In this document: positions 10,594-21,444 of the stretch, piece after piece | Position numbering within the stretch: position 1 is the first letter of the stretch | Layout of the letters: every line of letters begins with the position of its first letter | Source of the DNA: Lactifluus volemus | Taxonomy: Eukaryota > Basidiomycota > Agaricomycetes > Russulales > Russulaceae | DNA: 64,000 nucleotides | Reading direction: 5' to 3' | NCBI GenBank assembly: GCA_022376515.1 | Contig: WTXI01000088.1 | Span: forward strand, 62,001-126,000 | The notes under the pieces: model-generated | Seen by the model: the letters and a program-made list of their open reading frames with translations, nothing else | Told to the model about the DNA's origin: nothing | The model's database searches: none | Program-made: the position numbers and the translations under genes

Positions 10594-12820
10594 TCATGCG
10601 AATGGCTGTAGGCTCATAACAATTTCAAAGTACAGTAGACTTGCTCATAACGCATGACATAATAATGCATAAATTTGATAATGCATCATATTTTTGATCT
10701 CCCGACATTGTTCCCACTGTAAATACAACAATAATGCATAATACATAATGCATAGGCTTAGTGAGGAATTTATGCATAACTAGGGGGGCTTAAATAGAGA
10801 TTGTCCTGCCCTGTGAGGTGTAGAATCGCTCAAACACTTGTTTTGAAGGGGCCTGGATGACATAATGTGCAAAAGCCGGCCCTAAACATTGTTGGCAATG
10901 GCCTTACATGGCGCACCATCAAAAAAAAGGCTGAGAATGGTCATTATTGGTCTGCAGCACTATCTACGATGCCGGCACATCTAAAACGCAAGCCACGCAA
11001 CAAGCCCATCTTACCGCCCAGACCTCCGAAACAGCCAAAATGTACCAGCACCCAGGATACCCCTTGCACTGCTGCCCAACCATCAGAAGCCACAACATGA
11101 CAAAACCTCACTCTTGCAGACTGGCTAACTATCTATGCCTTTATCGATGCTCATCCCGCTGTGACACAAGGTGATGTTGTCAGGCACTTTGCGACTCTTA
11201 AAACAGGAAGGCTTATCTTCAATCAATCAACCTTATCTCAGAAATTGCGAGAACGTCCAAAGTTGGAAGCCCGCATCAATGATAACCCAGCCGCCCTCTC
11301 ATCAAAACGGCCACGCGTTGTAACTTGTCCTCAAGTCGAGCGTGCACTGGTCCTTTGGATCCAGCATATGGAGGCTAGAGGGGAGGTTGTGACAGGTCCA
11401 ATGCTGGTGGAGAAGCGAAAACAGTTTGAGACTGAGCTACAGATCCCTGAAGAGGAGAGGCTCACTGGAGAAGGCTGGCTCACATCATTTTGCAAGGCAT
11501 ATAAGATTCGGGAGCACCAGAGGCATGGAGAAGCGGGCTCAGTTGACCGTGGTGCTGTCGAAGAAGAACGAAAGCAATGTCAAAAGATCCTAGCACAATA
11601 TGCACCTCGTGATCGATGGAATTTTGATGAAACGGCGCTATTCCCCTTGTGAGTTATCAAATTTATGTAGCGGAGTGATATCTAACTCACAATGATAGCG
11701 TGCCACCTGATCGGGGCCTGGCAAGGGCACAAATGAGTGGCAAGAAAAAAGACAAATTTCACATTACAATTGGTCTTGGATGTAACGCAGATGGCAGTGA
11801 AAAGCTCGAGCCAATATTTATTGGCAGATCAAAGAATCCGAGGTGTTTCGAAAAAAAGGATCCACAGTCGCGAGGGTTTTATTATCGCCATAACAAAAAG
11901 GCCTGGATGACAGGTGAAATATTCGAGGAGTAAGTGCCAATAATTCACAGCATCTATAGATCTCATACCGGGATAAAGGTGGCTCAAGAAACTTGATCTT
12001 CGAATGCGGCAACAGAAGCGACAGATCTGCCTGTGGGTAGACAACTTCAGTGCACACTATGCAGTGATGTATGAACCCACCAATGTCTGGGTCGAGTTCT
12101 TCGAGCCAAATATGACCGCGTTTGTGCAGCCATGTGACGCCGGCATCATTAGGTGCTTTAAGGCACTTTACCGACGCAGCCTCTGTTCACGCGCAATCGA
12201 TCTGGATGATGCTGGTGAACGTGAAATATACAAAAGTAATCTGTTGGAAGCAATGATGATAGCAAAGAGGGCTTGGAATACAGTTGCCTCCGAAACAATT
12301 GAGCACTGCTGGGGTCATTCTCAGATTGAGCCGTACGAGTTTTACTACAAACTAACCTGAAAATCCCTTCTAATGCCACTCAATCAGTGAACCCTCCCAA
12401 ATCCCCTTGCTTCTGCCTTATCCACCTCATGCTGATCCTCGTGCATGGGACATTATTCGCATTTTTGCTACCTCGGATGATATGTCTCTACCAGCGGCAG
12501 AAATGGCATTGCAAACGCACCTTGGAGATCGATTTATTGACTCTGACTGGAGACCAGCTCTCGCTGCTGTTATGGAAGCAGAGGGGGACACCGAAAAAGC
12601 ATTAGACGTGGTCAATGGGCTCTACAAAAGTGCCACTTGCCGATCTGGTCTCAAGCTCCACATCCCTGCACTACACACAAAACCCTCCAAGCCCCATCAA
12701 GTATCACAGGCTGAAGAAGATTTGATGGATAAAGTGTCAATGCTGAAGTCGCGAAATCGAATTTTCGGCCCAATTCCATCAGCAGATGAGATCCTTGACC
12801 CAGTGGAGGAACAAGGACAA

Positions 12821-13400
12821 TGTTACGGTTTGGCACGTGATCTGCTTATGTATCGGACCCACGTGATTGTGGGTATCTTTTTCGCTTTCTTCCGAGACAA
12901 TCTACGATATGGATCTTCGGATCTTTCCTGGTACGATACAGATCTCTGGATCTTTCCGAGGTATCCCCATAGATCTCCGTAGTTTCTCCGTTTGATCTAC
13001 GATATATTATTTAGGAGGCGTGTCACGCTGTGACACGCCTGGGACTCCATGACTCAGCATCACACCCTAGGAGTATATAAACCGGTCCGTTGTAGCTTGT
13101 CTCCTTAGACTTCGCTTTGTCTGCAATCAGACTAGGTTGAACCCTCTTCCCTTCCTACCCCCCTCAAGTCAGACCTCCTGACCGTTGTCATCCAAGACTT
13201 AGTTTCGTCTTGTGATTACCCTTGACCTCTTCTTTGACGATACAGTAGAGTGCATCCGTCAGCGCGACGCTCTCCTCTATAGTAAAGCCAAGGGAAGAAC
13301 TTGTGTGATCCTCGTCGTGCTGAGGCTTAGTGCCACGCTCAGCCCTCCTCAATCACTGTCATAGCACCGTCGTGCGCCAAGGCCCCTCTGAGCCTTGACA
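12821..13400 (+). repeat. 5' LTR of the chromovirus
   Basis: 580 bp, TG...CA ends. TATATAAA lies at 13074-13081 and the predicted transcript start AGACTTCGCTTT at 13107, 33 bp downstream. Six differences from the 3' LTR are all CG versus TG or CA. Confidence 0.95.
13074..13118 (+). promoter_or_regulatory. LTR core promoter: TATA box and predicted transcript start
   Basis: TATATAAA starts at 13074; the start predicted independently from the primer-site complementarity is 13107, a normal 33-bp spacing. Confidence 0.7.
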
Positions 13401-13412
13401 AAAGCGAAGTCT
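13401..13412 (+). promoter_or_regulatory. Self-priming primer-binding site
   Basis: AAAGCGAAGTCT follows the LTR directly and is the exact reverse complement of AGACTTCGCTTT at 13107-13118, the expected 5' end of the element RNA. It does not begin TGG as tRNA-primed sites usually do. This is the Tf1/sushi-type arrangement in which the RNA 5' end folds back to prime reverse transcription. Confidence 0.8.
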
Positions 13413-14568
13413 CCTGAACAACCCTAAACCCTACAAGACCTCAGTTGGTCTTCAAGACATCAGCTAAGTTCACCTACCCGCTACCCAAGTCAACCCTCCA
13501 CTTGTAGAAGAGCTACGTGCCAATATAAGTGAAGGAAGAGGAAGAACCCTGTCGCATCGTCGCACTTAGAGGAAGAACCCTGTGCCCTACCAAGCCCCCA
13601 GTCACCCTTAGTCATCATACCACGCATAAGGAAACCCCTTTGACTCCCCCGAGAACCCGTCACTCCCATTCCCCCTCCTACCTTTGATCTCCGAGCCCTA
13701 CTTCGAGGACCACCGTACACCACCCACGCCTTCCACGAGTTCATACCAGGAAAGAAGGCACATTACACCCACGTCCACGCCCTTCAGCACAAGTGTTTCT
13801 GCAAGGAACACCATTGCCGGTACCACACCAAAAGATAGATCCCTCGCACGCACCCGATCACCCAGAGAGACCGCAAGCACCTGAAAGGACCCCCATCTTG
13901 AACAGGGCCAACCTCAGACCCTACCTCTTTAGCCGCCGCTTGCGAAGCCAACCAAGAGACCTTATCTTCCACATCCGCCTAGAACTCGAGTGGGTCCATA
14001 CTGACCTACTCCTCTTTGCCTCTCTACGTGAAGAGGAACCAGAGCTCGTCGCCTTCTTCGAGAACACCATCCACCTCTTTGAACAATATCGCTTCTTCCT
14101 TCAACATATCCTCGAATACAACAGGGCCGACGTCACCATTGACTGAGGATACCACCGCTCTCATTGACGAGACTATCTTAGAACTCTTCGAAGTTGAAGA
14201 GAGCCTCGACCTACTCCTTATCCACCTCACACAACACCCAGATCCGGAAGGAATAATTGCCTTCGCTGTAGGAATCCTCATTCACCGAAGAGAAAACCTC
14301 ACACAACGTCTCGACCACCTAACCCAAACCCCTACGAACGAGTAGACCCCCAGTCCCTGACAGAAAACGAAGAAGAGATCCGTCTTGAAACCAGCCAACA
14401 GATTCAGGATCTGCAAGAAGAAGTAGACCGCCTCCGTTTCATCCAATCTACCCTTGACGAGCTCGCCGATATTGCTCGGGAGATCGAGTTCATAGAACAA
14501 TACATCAGGGAATACCCACAGTTTGCCCCACACCACCAACCCAAGCTTAACGCCTACCGCTACTATAA
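13413..14568 (+). other. Chromovirus leader with successive overlapping open frames
   Basis: Between the primer site and gag three protein-like frames follow each other, each taking over where the last stops. They are 13793-14146 (LRPYLFSRRLRSQPRDLIF..., ends VTID), a second to 14345 (LIDETILELFEVEESLDLLL...), and a third from about 14270 to 14632 (IRLETSQQIQDLQEEVDRL..., coiled-coil-like). The gag frame opens at 14569. None starts with a good ATG. They could be an N-terminal gag region broken by indels, or a real multi-frame leader. Confidence 0.4.
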
Positions 14569-16503
14569 GGTTGCGCTACTGGTACTACTAGGAGTACCAG
14601 AAGCAGCGGCAGTTCAGGCAACACGTCCTTAAACGCCCCGATCCCTGACAATAACCATTGGACCTACATCCCTCTTCGAATCAGAGACGGCCTACCTGCA
14701 CATGTAAAAGGCATTGCTCAGTGGATCTTGATCAACCCAGACGTTGGAAGGGGAGCCTATCAGGTTACCACCCGTGACGGACGAGGAAATCTACTCAACG
14801 ACTTTTGCGAATTCATAAACAACTCTTGGTATCTAATCGAACCAGACCCAGAGGGAAACATCTTCCGAACCCGCTCGGGAAACCTCTTACAACCCATACA
14901 TTGCTCTGCAGCAGGCTTAGGCTACTGGAGAGAAACCGACAGAGAACACCCCGCGTATCGATCCCCTAGACCACCAGGAAGATTCGGCGTCTCAAACTCG
15001 AACTCCTCTGACTCCGAGGCCGACGAAGCACCTTCTGCCTCTCCGCAGCAACAAACAAGCCCCCTCGCGGACGACACTCTCGCCGCAGCTACTAGTGCCA
15101 TTGTTACCTTACAAGGGACTCATCCCCTCACTCCTGAACAACCACCCGCTATGGCACAACAAATATCCTCACAAGTGTACGACCTTTACCAGCGCGGAGG
15201 AAGCCTCCTTCCCCCGCTACTCTCCTCTCAAGCCGCCCCTGGTGCCCCTAGTGGGTTACCTCCTATCCCAGTCGCCGCCGCTTCCTCCTCTAGCCAAAGG
15301 ACAGTCCAAGCAGGGAGCACTATAACCGCCACCACTGCCGCCCCTACAAACCCAGGGACCGGAGGATTGAAAGGGCTGGCCCCCTCAATCTTCTATGGAG
15401 ACCGAAACAGGAGCGACCTCTTCCTAAAAGAGTTCAAACAATGGAAGCTCATAAATCGGAATAGCGACGAAATGAGTAACCCATTCAATCGCGTCCTCAT
15501 GGCCCTCAGCTATGTTAAAGGAGAGAAAGTCAACGATTGGCAGGAGGAGCAACTGACAAAGCTCGAGGCCACTACGCACCAACACAATGATGAAGTCCTC
15601 TGGAACGAGTTTGAGCAGGCTTTTAAAGATGCCTTTACAGACTCAAACAAAAAGCAACGCGCCTATGAGAGGCTCAAAGCGCACCAAATGGTTAACGACG
15701 ACATCGATACGTACATCTCTGGCTTCGAAAATTTGGTCAAGCAAGCTGGATGGTCGCGGAACGATGCGGGAACCATGGACCTGTTCCAGGCGGGACTCAA
15801 GCACGAACTAAAGAAGGCCATCCTTAACCAAGAAACCTGGCCTACCACCCTAGACCAGTGGGAGTGGGACGCTAGAAACCAGAACAACCGACATAAGGCT
15901 AGAATGGCCCTTCTGGGACAACGACCGGGTCAGCCAAGTCGACCTACCCTGACTCAGGAACAGCTGAGAAGGGGAATGGGGCTGCCTCCGAGACCCTCGC
16001 AGCCCAGGAGGGACCCTTTTGCCATGGACGTTGACACTGCCCATACCGAAGCCAACGCGGCAACCCGTATCCAGCGAGAAAAATTCCGAAAAGAAGGACG
16101 GTGCATGGGATGTGGGCAGTTTGGCCACTTCGTCAAGAACTGCCCTAAAGGACAACCCTCCAGGCGTGTCCCCCAAATCACCAGAGGGGGACAGCAAGGT
16201 GGGCAGCAGTCAGGAAGCAGGCCATCCTACGCACAGCCCCGAATGCGCTCAGGAAACTGGCGCCAGGCCCCTCCACCATACGTGCCACGGCCTCCGCCGT
16301 ATGCAACCAGCCATGATAACCAGGAACCCCCAAACCAGACCGGTCCTCTTATTGACCTACTCCCCTCCTCGGAAGACCCCACACCCACCGTTAATCCTGG
16401 GGCTCCTGCGGAGGTGGCACAGCACCTTCGGAGGATGAACCAAGAAGAACGAGAAAGGGTGTGGGACGAGTTGCAGAAGGAGGATGGGGAGGATTTTCTC
16501 TAG
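14569..16503 (+). CDS. gag: Gag of the chromovirus
   Basis: Structural protein that packages element RNA. The frame is open from 14569, but the first in-frame ATG is at 15151 (MAQQISSQVYDLY), so the true start or a link to the leader frames is unresolved. A Ser/Ala/Pro-rich N-terminal part precedes a retrotransposon-gag capsid domain (FYGDRNRSDLFLKEFKQW ... MDLFQAGLKHELKKAIL). A CCHC zinc knuckle follows, CMGCGQFGHFVKNC (about 16108-16149). It ends at TAG 16501-16503, overlapping the protease frame, which is in the -1 phase. Confidence 0.85.
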   Translation, partial: GCATGTTRSTRSSGSSGNTSLNAPIPDNNHWTYIPLRIRDGLPAHVKGIAQWILINPDVGRGAYQVTTRDGRGNLLNDFCEFINNSWYLIEPDPEGNIFRTRSGNLLQPIHCSAAGLGYWRETDREHPAYRSPRPPGRFGVSNSNSSDSEADEAPSASPQQQTSPLADDTLAAATSAIVTLQGTHPLTPEQPPAMAQQISSQVYDLYQRGGSLLPPLLSSQAAPGAPSGLPPIPVAAASSSSQRTVQAGSTITATTAAPTNPGTGGLKGLAPSIFYGDRNRSDLFLKEFKQWKLINRNSDEMSNPFNRVLMALSYVKGEKVNDWQEEQLTKLEATTHQHNDEVLWNEFEQAFKDAFTDSNKKQRAYERLKAHQMVNDDIDTYISGFENLVKQAGWSRNDAGTMDLFQAGLKHELKKAILNQETWPTTLDQWEWDARNQNNRHKARMALLGQRPGQPSRPTLTQEQLRRGMGLPPRPSQPRRDPFAMDVDTAHTEANAATRIQREKFRKEGRCMGCGQFGHFVKNCPKGQPSRRVPQITRGGQQGGQQSGSRPSYAQPRMRSGNWRQAPPPYVPRPPPYATSHDNQEPPNQTGPLIDLLPSSEDPTPTVNPGAPAEVAQHLRRMNQEERERVWDELQKEDGEDFL

Positions 16504-16994
16504 GCTCCTGTCCGCCAACCTGGCATGGAGCAGAACAACCACGCATCTTTTTTGTACGACATAGAGGCATTAAGTCGATAAACATGCCCTTTATCTTTCG
16601 TTCGATGCGTGGAACGGTTGGAGAAGCAGCCCTTGTCGACAGCGGGGCAAGTGAGAATTTTATTGATCAGCGAACAGTTGAACGGTGGGGGATTGCCACC
16701 CGTCAACTTCCGATACCGGTGCAAGTTACCAATGTAGACAGGACGCATAATCGGAGCGGTGCGGTTACACGATATGCCGTGCTCCACGTTACTCGAGGAA
16801 ACAAGAGCGAAGAACTATTGTTCCTCGTTGCAAATCTAGGGAGGGACCGGGTAATCTTTGGCTTCACCTGGCTTAAAGCCTTCAACCCAAAAATCGACTG
16901 GACAAACATGACCTGGGACGACCTCCCTATTGAGGTGGCCACACGTGCGGTTACTAGGGCCCGCTTCTTAGGAGTAGAAAATCATGCTAAACAA
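16458..16994 (+). CDS. Retropepsin (protease) part of pol
   Basis: Aspartic protease that would mature Gag and Pol. The active site reads ALVDSGASENFID (DSGA triad) and the second-half hydrophobic signature is DRVIFGFTWLKAF. The frame overlaps the last ~40 nt of gag in the -1 phase, so expression would need a -1 frameshift. No strong slippery heptamer is evident; the tail reads GAT TTT CTC TAG. It ends at TGA 16995-16997, after which the same frame continues as reverse transcriptase, so PR and RT were one polyprotein before a probable CGA-to-TGA change (HAKQ-stop-LREADVK). Confidence 0.85.
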
Positions 16995-16997
16995 TGA

Positions 16998-19900
16998 CTC
17001 CGGGAGGCCGATGTCAAACGAGAAAACACCCGCAAAATGTTGGCCCACCTGAAGCTCCGACTGCAAGACGACAAGCTAACTGCAGGGCAAAAGAAGGACC
17101 TGGAGGACAAGCACCCCGAGCTGCAGAAATGGGCGGAATATTTCCCGGAATGGCCCAACGGAGTCTCCAAAATCTCCGAACCACGAGTCATACCCCCCGC
17201 GGCCTTAAACAAAACCTCAGTAGCTACGAAGTGGGCCATCAAAGCACCACGACAGCAAGGGGATCCCTCCCTTCCTATGGAATATAAGCGCCACTGGAGG
17301 GTCTTCTCTGAAGAACTGTCCCATCGCTTTCCCCCAGCGCGCTTGGATGACCATGAAATCAAGTTAAAGGAGGGGGCCCCGACCACGATAAAAAGCAAGA
17401 CCTACCCTCTTAACCCTATGGAAATGGAGGCAGCGCGCAAATGGATAGATGAAAATGAGCGGCTAGGTTACATTGAGAAAGGGGACTCACCCTGGGCAAC
17501 CCCGTTCTTCTTCGTGAAGAAACAGGATGGCTCCCTACGTCCGGTCCAGGACTACCGAAAGGTGAACGAATGGACCATACCCGACGTTTACCCCCTCCCG
17601 CGAATTGAAACTATTTTGGAACAATTGGAAGGCAAACAACTCTTTACCACCCTCGATATTCGCTGGGGTTACAATAACATTCGTATCAAGACGGAGGACC
17701 GCTGGAAGGCTGCCTTCATTACCCCTTTTGGCTTGTACCTCCCCAACATGATGTCCTTTGGCCTCCGAAATGCACCGGGAACCTTCCAACGCTGCATGCA
17801 CACCGTCTTCCGCGACTTACTGAACGCCTACCCCGACTTTATTCACATATACATGGACGACTTTCTCATCGCTACCCCAAACCGGAACGCCGCGGATTTA
17901 GCCCTTCATCGGACCATCGTGCACCAAGTACTACAGCGCTTCGAGGACGAGTCCTTCTTCTTAAAAGCGGCAAAATGTCATTTCGAGCAGCCCCGCGTTC
18001 ACTACCTGGGAATCGTGGTCGAGAATGGCAAAATTTCCCTAGACCCTACGAAGAGGCAGGGGCTCTTGGAATGGCCGACCGAGCAAAGCACTGTCTCTGG
18101 CGTGCGCAGCACCCTAGGGGTGTTTGGCTACCACCGTCCTTTTATCCCTGGCTTTGCGGAGATTGCACGGCCCCTTACCGACCTCCTGAAAAAGGACGTC
18201 CCCTTCCATTGGGGTGACGAGCAACGCGTGGCTGTGAAACGCCTCATTAGCCTGGTCGAACGCGACATGGCCCTTAACCGCCCAGACCATGATCGACCCT
18301 TTGAAGTGGAGGTGGACGCCTCCCAGTTCGCCCTCGGGGCCATTCTTTTTCAACGCACCCCCACCGGTCTCCCACGCCCTATCAGTTACTATTCCCATGC
18401 CCTGTCCCCACCGGAACGGGGTTACGATGTGCACGACCGAGAACTGCTCGCAATCATTCATGCCCTCAAGCGTTGGCGCCACTTGCTGCTGGGGGCGCGT
18501 CACCCGATAAAAGTCTATACCGACCACAAAAACCTGCAATATTATCGCCACCCTCGGGATATTAACCGCCGCGTCGCCCGCTACATTCCCCTCCTGGGGG
18601 AATTTAACCTTTCCCTCATTCATAAACCTGGAAAATCGATGCGGGCGGATCCTCTCTCTCGCCGCCCCGATTTCGATACCGGAGCTTTGGACAATAAAGA
18701 TGTCATTGTCCTCCCTAGTGAATTGTTTGCATCCGTCGCTGCGCTTTCTCTCACGCCTCTGAATCCTTGGGAGGACAAGCTACTCCACGCTCAAGAGGCG
18801 GCGCCCACAGACATTGCTGGCTGGTCGACCCCCTTCCGACTTGAGCGGGGTCCACACGGCCTGTGGACTCGCTCTGGAAGGATCGTTGTCGTGGCAGACA
18901 ACGCCCTGAGGAGGGAGGTGATTGCCGCGCACCATGATCACATCACTGCTGGACACCCCGGAATTTCGAAAACCTTACACGCAGTAGAACAAGGCTATTG
19001 GTGGCCCGATATGAAGACCTTTGTCCAACGATACGTCAAAGGATGCGCCACCTGTCAGACCACAAAGAGCAACACAGTCCGCCCCAAGGTTCCAATTTAC
19101 CCAATTACCGTCAAACCAAACGCGCTACCATTCGAAACTATCGCACTCGACCTCATCGTGGACCTCCCACCATCGCAGGGTTACGACTCTATCCTGACGA
19201 TTACTGACCACGACTGCACAAAGGCGGCGATCTTCCTCCCTTGTACGCAGAAAATCGATTCTGAGGGGGTGGCCGCACTCTACGCCCAGCACGTCTTCCC
19301 TCACTATGGGATTCCCAAGACCGTCATATCGGACCGCGACACGAGGTTCACCTCGAAGTGGACAACAGACCTCTGTAAACGACTCAAAATAAACCAAAAC
19401 ATCAGTACAGCGTACCACCCCCAGACAGATGGCCAATCAGAAAGGACAAATCAATGGCTAGAACAGTACCTTCGAATCTATGGCAACTTCCAACAGAACG
19501 ACTGGGCACGATGGCTTCCTCTTGCCCAATTCGTGCACAACTCCTGGCCCAGCTCCACCACCGGGAAGACCCCCTTTGAATTACTCATGGGCTTCACCCC
19601 GCGCGCCCAGGAGCAGCAGATAACGGATTCGGCCTTACCAGCCCTAGAGGAACGATCCACTTACCTCCGTGGACTGCGGGAACGAGCACAAAAGGCCATT
19701 CAACAGGCACAAGACATGATGAGGAAATATCATGAGCGGAAAAAGGGGCAGCGCCACTTCCGACCTTTCACCGAGGGACAAATGGTTTTACTTGAAGGGA
19801 CAAACCTAAACCTGCCATATCCGACAAAGAAGCTCCGACCGAAACGTTTCGGACCCTTCCGTGTCATCAAGGTGGTCTCGCCCTATGTGTACAAATTAGA

Positions 19901-20240
19901 TTTGCCACCCCAATGGAAGATCCACAACGTCTTCCATGCGTCCCTTCTAACCCCCTATTCGGAAACGGCCGAACATGGCCGAAATCACACCGAGCCACCC
20001 CCGGATCTGGTTGACGATCATCAGGAATACGAAGTTGAAGAGATCCTCGGATCAAGAAGGCGGTACAGGAAACTGCAATATCTCCTAAAGTGGAAGGGAT
20101 ATTCCGCAGCACATAACACGTGGGAGCCGGTCGAGAACGTCAATTCCCCGGAATTAATCCGAGAATTCCACGAGGCAAACCCCGAAGCCGTGAGAACTCT
20201 GGAAGTCGAGGGAGATATAAACCCCACTCTTGACCCTTGA
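16998..20240 (+). CDS. pol: Reverse transcriptase, RNase H and chromodomain integrase (pol)
   Basis: The frame is continuous with the protease but for one TGA. The first ATG after it is 17037 (1067 codons). Domains by that numbering: reverse transcriptase about 120-320 with DIRWGYNNIRIK and YMDD at about residue 272. RNase H about 420-540 (VEVDASQFALGAILF, YTDHKNLQY). Integrase zinc finger HHDHITAGH...CATC about 625-670. Catalytic core with LDLIVDLP, VISDRDTRF and GQSERTNQ. C-terminal chromodomain about 1000-1050 (YEVEEILGSR, YLLKWKGYSAAHNTWEP), which in chromoviruses directs integration to marked heterochromatin. Apart from the upstream TGA it is intact. Confidence 0.95.
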   Translation, partial: LREADVKRENTRKMLAHLKLRLQDDKLTAGQKKDLEDKHPELQKWAEYFPEWPNGVSKISEPRVIPPAALNKTSVATKWAIKAPRQQGDPSLPMEYKRHWRVFSEELSHRFPPARLDDHEIKLKEGAPTTIKSKTYPLNPMEMEAARKWIDENERLGYIEKGDSPWATPFFFVKKQDGSLRPVQDYRKVNEWTIPDVYPLPRIETILEQLEGKQLFTTLDIRWGYNNIRIKTEDRWKAAFITPFGLYLPNMMSFGLRNAPGTFQRCMHTVFRDLLNAYPDFIHIYMDDFLIATPNRNAADLALHRTIVHQVLQRFEDESFFLKAAKCHFEQPRVHYLGIVVENGKISLDPTKRQGLLEWPTEQSTVSGVRSTLGVFGYHRPFIPGFAEIARPLTDLLKKDVPFHWGDEQRVAVKRLISLVERDMALNRPDHDRPFEVEVDASQFALGAILFQRTPTGLPRPISYYSHALSPPERGYDVHDRELLAIIHALKRWRHLLLGARHPIKVYTDHKNLQYYRHPRDINRRVARYIPLLGEFNLSLIHKPGKSMRADPLSRRPDFDTGALDNKDVIVLPSELFASVAALSLTPLNPWEDKLLHAQEAAPTDIAGWSTPFRLERGPHGLWTRSGRIVVVADNALRREVIAAHHDHITAGHPGISKTLHAVEQGYWWPDMKTFVQRYVKGCATCQTTKSNTVRPKVPIYPITVKPNALPFETIALDLIVDLPPSQGYDSILTITDHDCTKAAIFLPCTQKIDSEGVAALYAQHVFPHYGIPKTVISDRDTRFTSKWTTDLCKRLKINQNISTAYHPQTDGQSERTNQWLEQYLRIYGNFQQNDWARWLPLAQFVHNSWPSSTTGKTPFELLMGFTPRAQEQQITDSALPALEERSTYLRGLRERAQKAIQQAQDMMRKYHERKKGQRHFRPFTEGQMVLLEGTNLNLPYPTKKLRPKRFGPFRVIKVVSPYVYKLDLPPQWKIHNVFHASLLTPYSETAEHGRNHTEPPPDLVDDHQEYEVEEILGSRRRYRKLQYLLKWKGYSAAHNTWEPVENVNSPELIREFHEANPEAVRTLEVEGDINPTLDP

Positions 20241-20261
20241 CCATTGCTATCCCCCTCTTCC

Positions 20262-21407
20262 ATGGACTTCTCCCCCGTCAGAGACTTCATCCTCGATCTC
20301 GACACTGCTTCCATCGAACTACCTGACGACGTCTACGCTGCCATCGTCCTTGCCGGCCTCCTCCCTGAAGACTTTCAACCTGAACGACTCGACGTTGAAG
20401 ACGAGGATGCCGCCTCACCGTCACCCCTCCCAGTACCAGATCCGTCCACCAGGCCCCTCGCACCCGTACCTATACTCTGGGCCCCTCAGCCCACTTGACC
20501 TTCCGCTTACGGCGAGTGGTCCCCCGAGCCCGACGACGACGACTACTCCTCGCCCGTCACTCCTCCCAATACGGAGGAAGAGCCCCCTCCCCTCGCGCTC
20601 GACTCCTTCCACCGTGTCGACGAGTGGAGGACTCAGTCAGCCCTGCTACTCGAGGCAGCGGGCCAAGAAGTCTCTCCCGTTCCGTCACCCTCCTCGCGCT
20701 CCGAGCCATTCGACGCCTCCGAGCGGCCCTTCATGCGGGTCAACACCCCCGCCTCCGACAGCGACGGTCATCAATCTGACCAGTCCATCTCCGCCTCCGC
20801 CACCAGCGAGGAGTCCCAGCTACCACGTCAGGACTCCTACTCCGGCCACCTCTCGACCGCCTACCCGCATGCGTCAGTTACATTGGACGCCGTTCACCCC
20901 CGACCCGCAAGAGGGTATGTTGCCGAACCCCCTCAACACCCCGTTTATCCCAGCGCGGAGCCCGACGCCTCCGCCGAGAAGGGCAAGGCTCCTGCAGATG
21001 GTGGCGCTCGTGGACTCCGACGGGAACACGCGGGCGTTTGGCACGGCGTTTGTGCCACCGAATACGCGCCTCCTGCACACAGCGCGTGGTATTTCCCTCA
21101 GCAGTTTTCCACCCCCTTAGCCGCCACCTGGATCCCGGCCTACCCACCTCCGCCTCCCGTGTACCCGTACTGTCACCGCTGCAATACTGTGCAGCCCGAC
21201 CACCCCGCCGACTTATGCCCCAACGACGTCCGCTGCTTGTACTGCGCGGGCGGGCACCTCTCGTGCCATTGCCCGTGGCCGCACTTCTTGTGCACGGCCA
21301 CCGACTGCTTCTGCCCCAGCGACCACGACTTCGCGGAGCCCGAAGGAGTCCGCAACCCCATATGGGAATGCCCGACTTCCCTCGTCATATGTCGACGCAG
21401 CTACTGA
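20262..21407 (+). pseudogene. Extra 3' ORF of the chromovirus, Cys/His-rich C-terminus, one TGA
   Basis: ATG at 20262 (MDFSPVRDFILDLDTASIELP) opens a frame that, but for TGA at 20496-20498 (CGA-to-TGA type), runs 381 codons to 21407. The middle is acidic, Pro/Ser-rich. The end is cysteine-rich: CHRCNTVQPDHPADLC, then CLYCAGGHLSCHC, then CTATDCFCPSDHDF, a likely zinc-binding module. It lies between integrase and the polypurine tract on the sense strand. Function unknown; nucleic-acid binding or an accessory Gag-like role is inference. Confidence 0.65.
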
Positions 21408-21444
21408 GGCGCTGGTGGCACAGCGCCCTTGAGAAGGGAGGCAC

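Noticed and set aside
16490..16503. GATTTTCTC as a canonical -1 slippery heptamer at the gag-protease overlap
   Set aside because: It does not fit X XXY YYZ in the gag phase; a -1 shift is needed but the site is not resolved.
17535..20112. Minus-strand ORFs in chromovirus pol
   Set aside because: Antisense shadows of the RT/RNase H/integrase frame.
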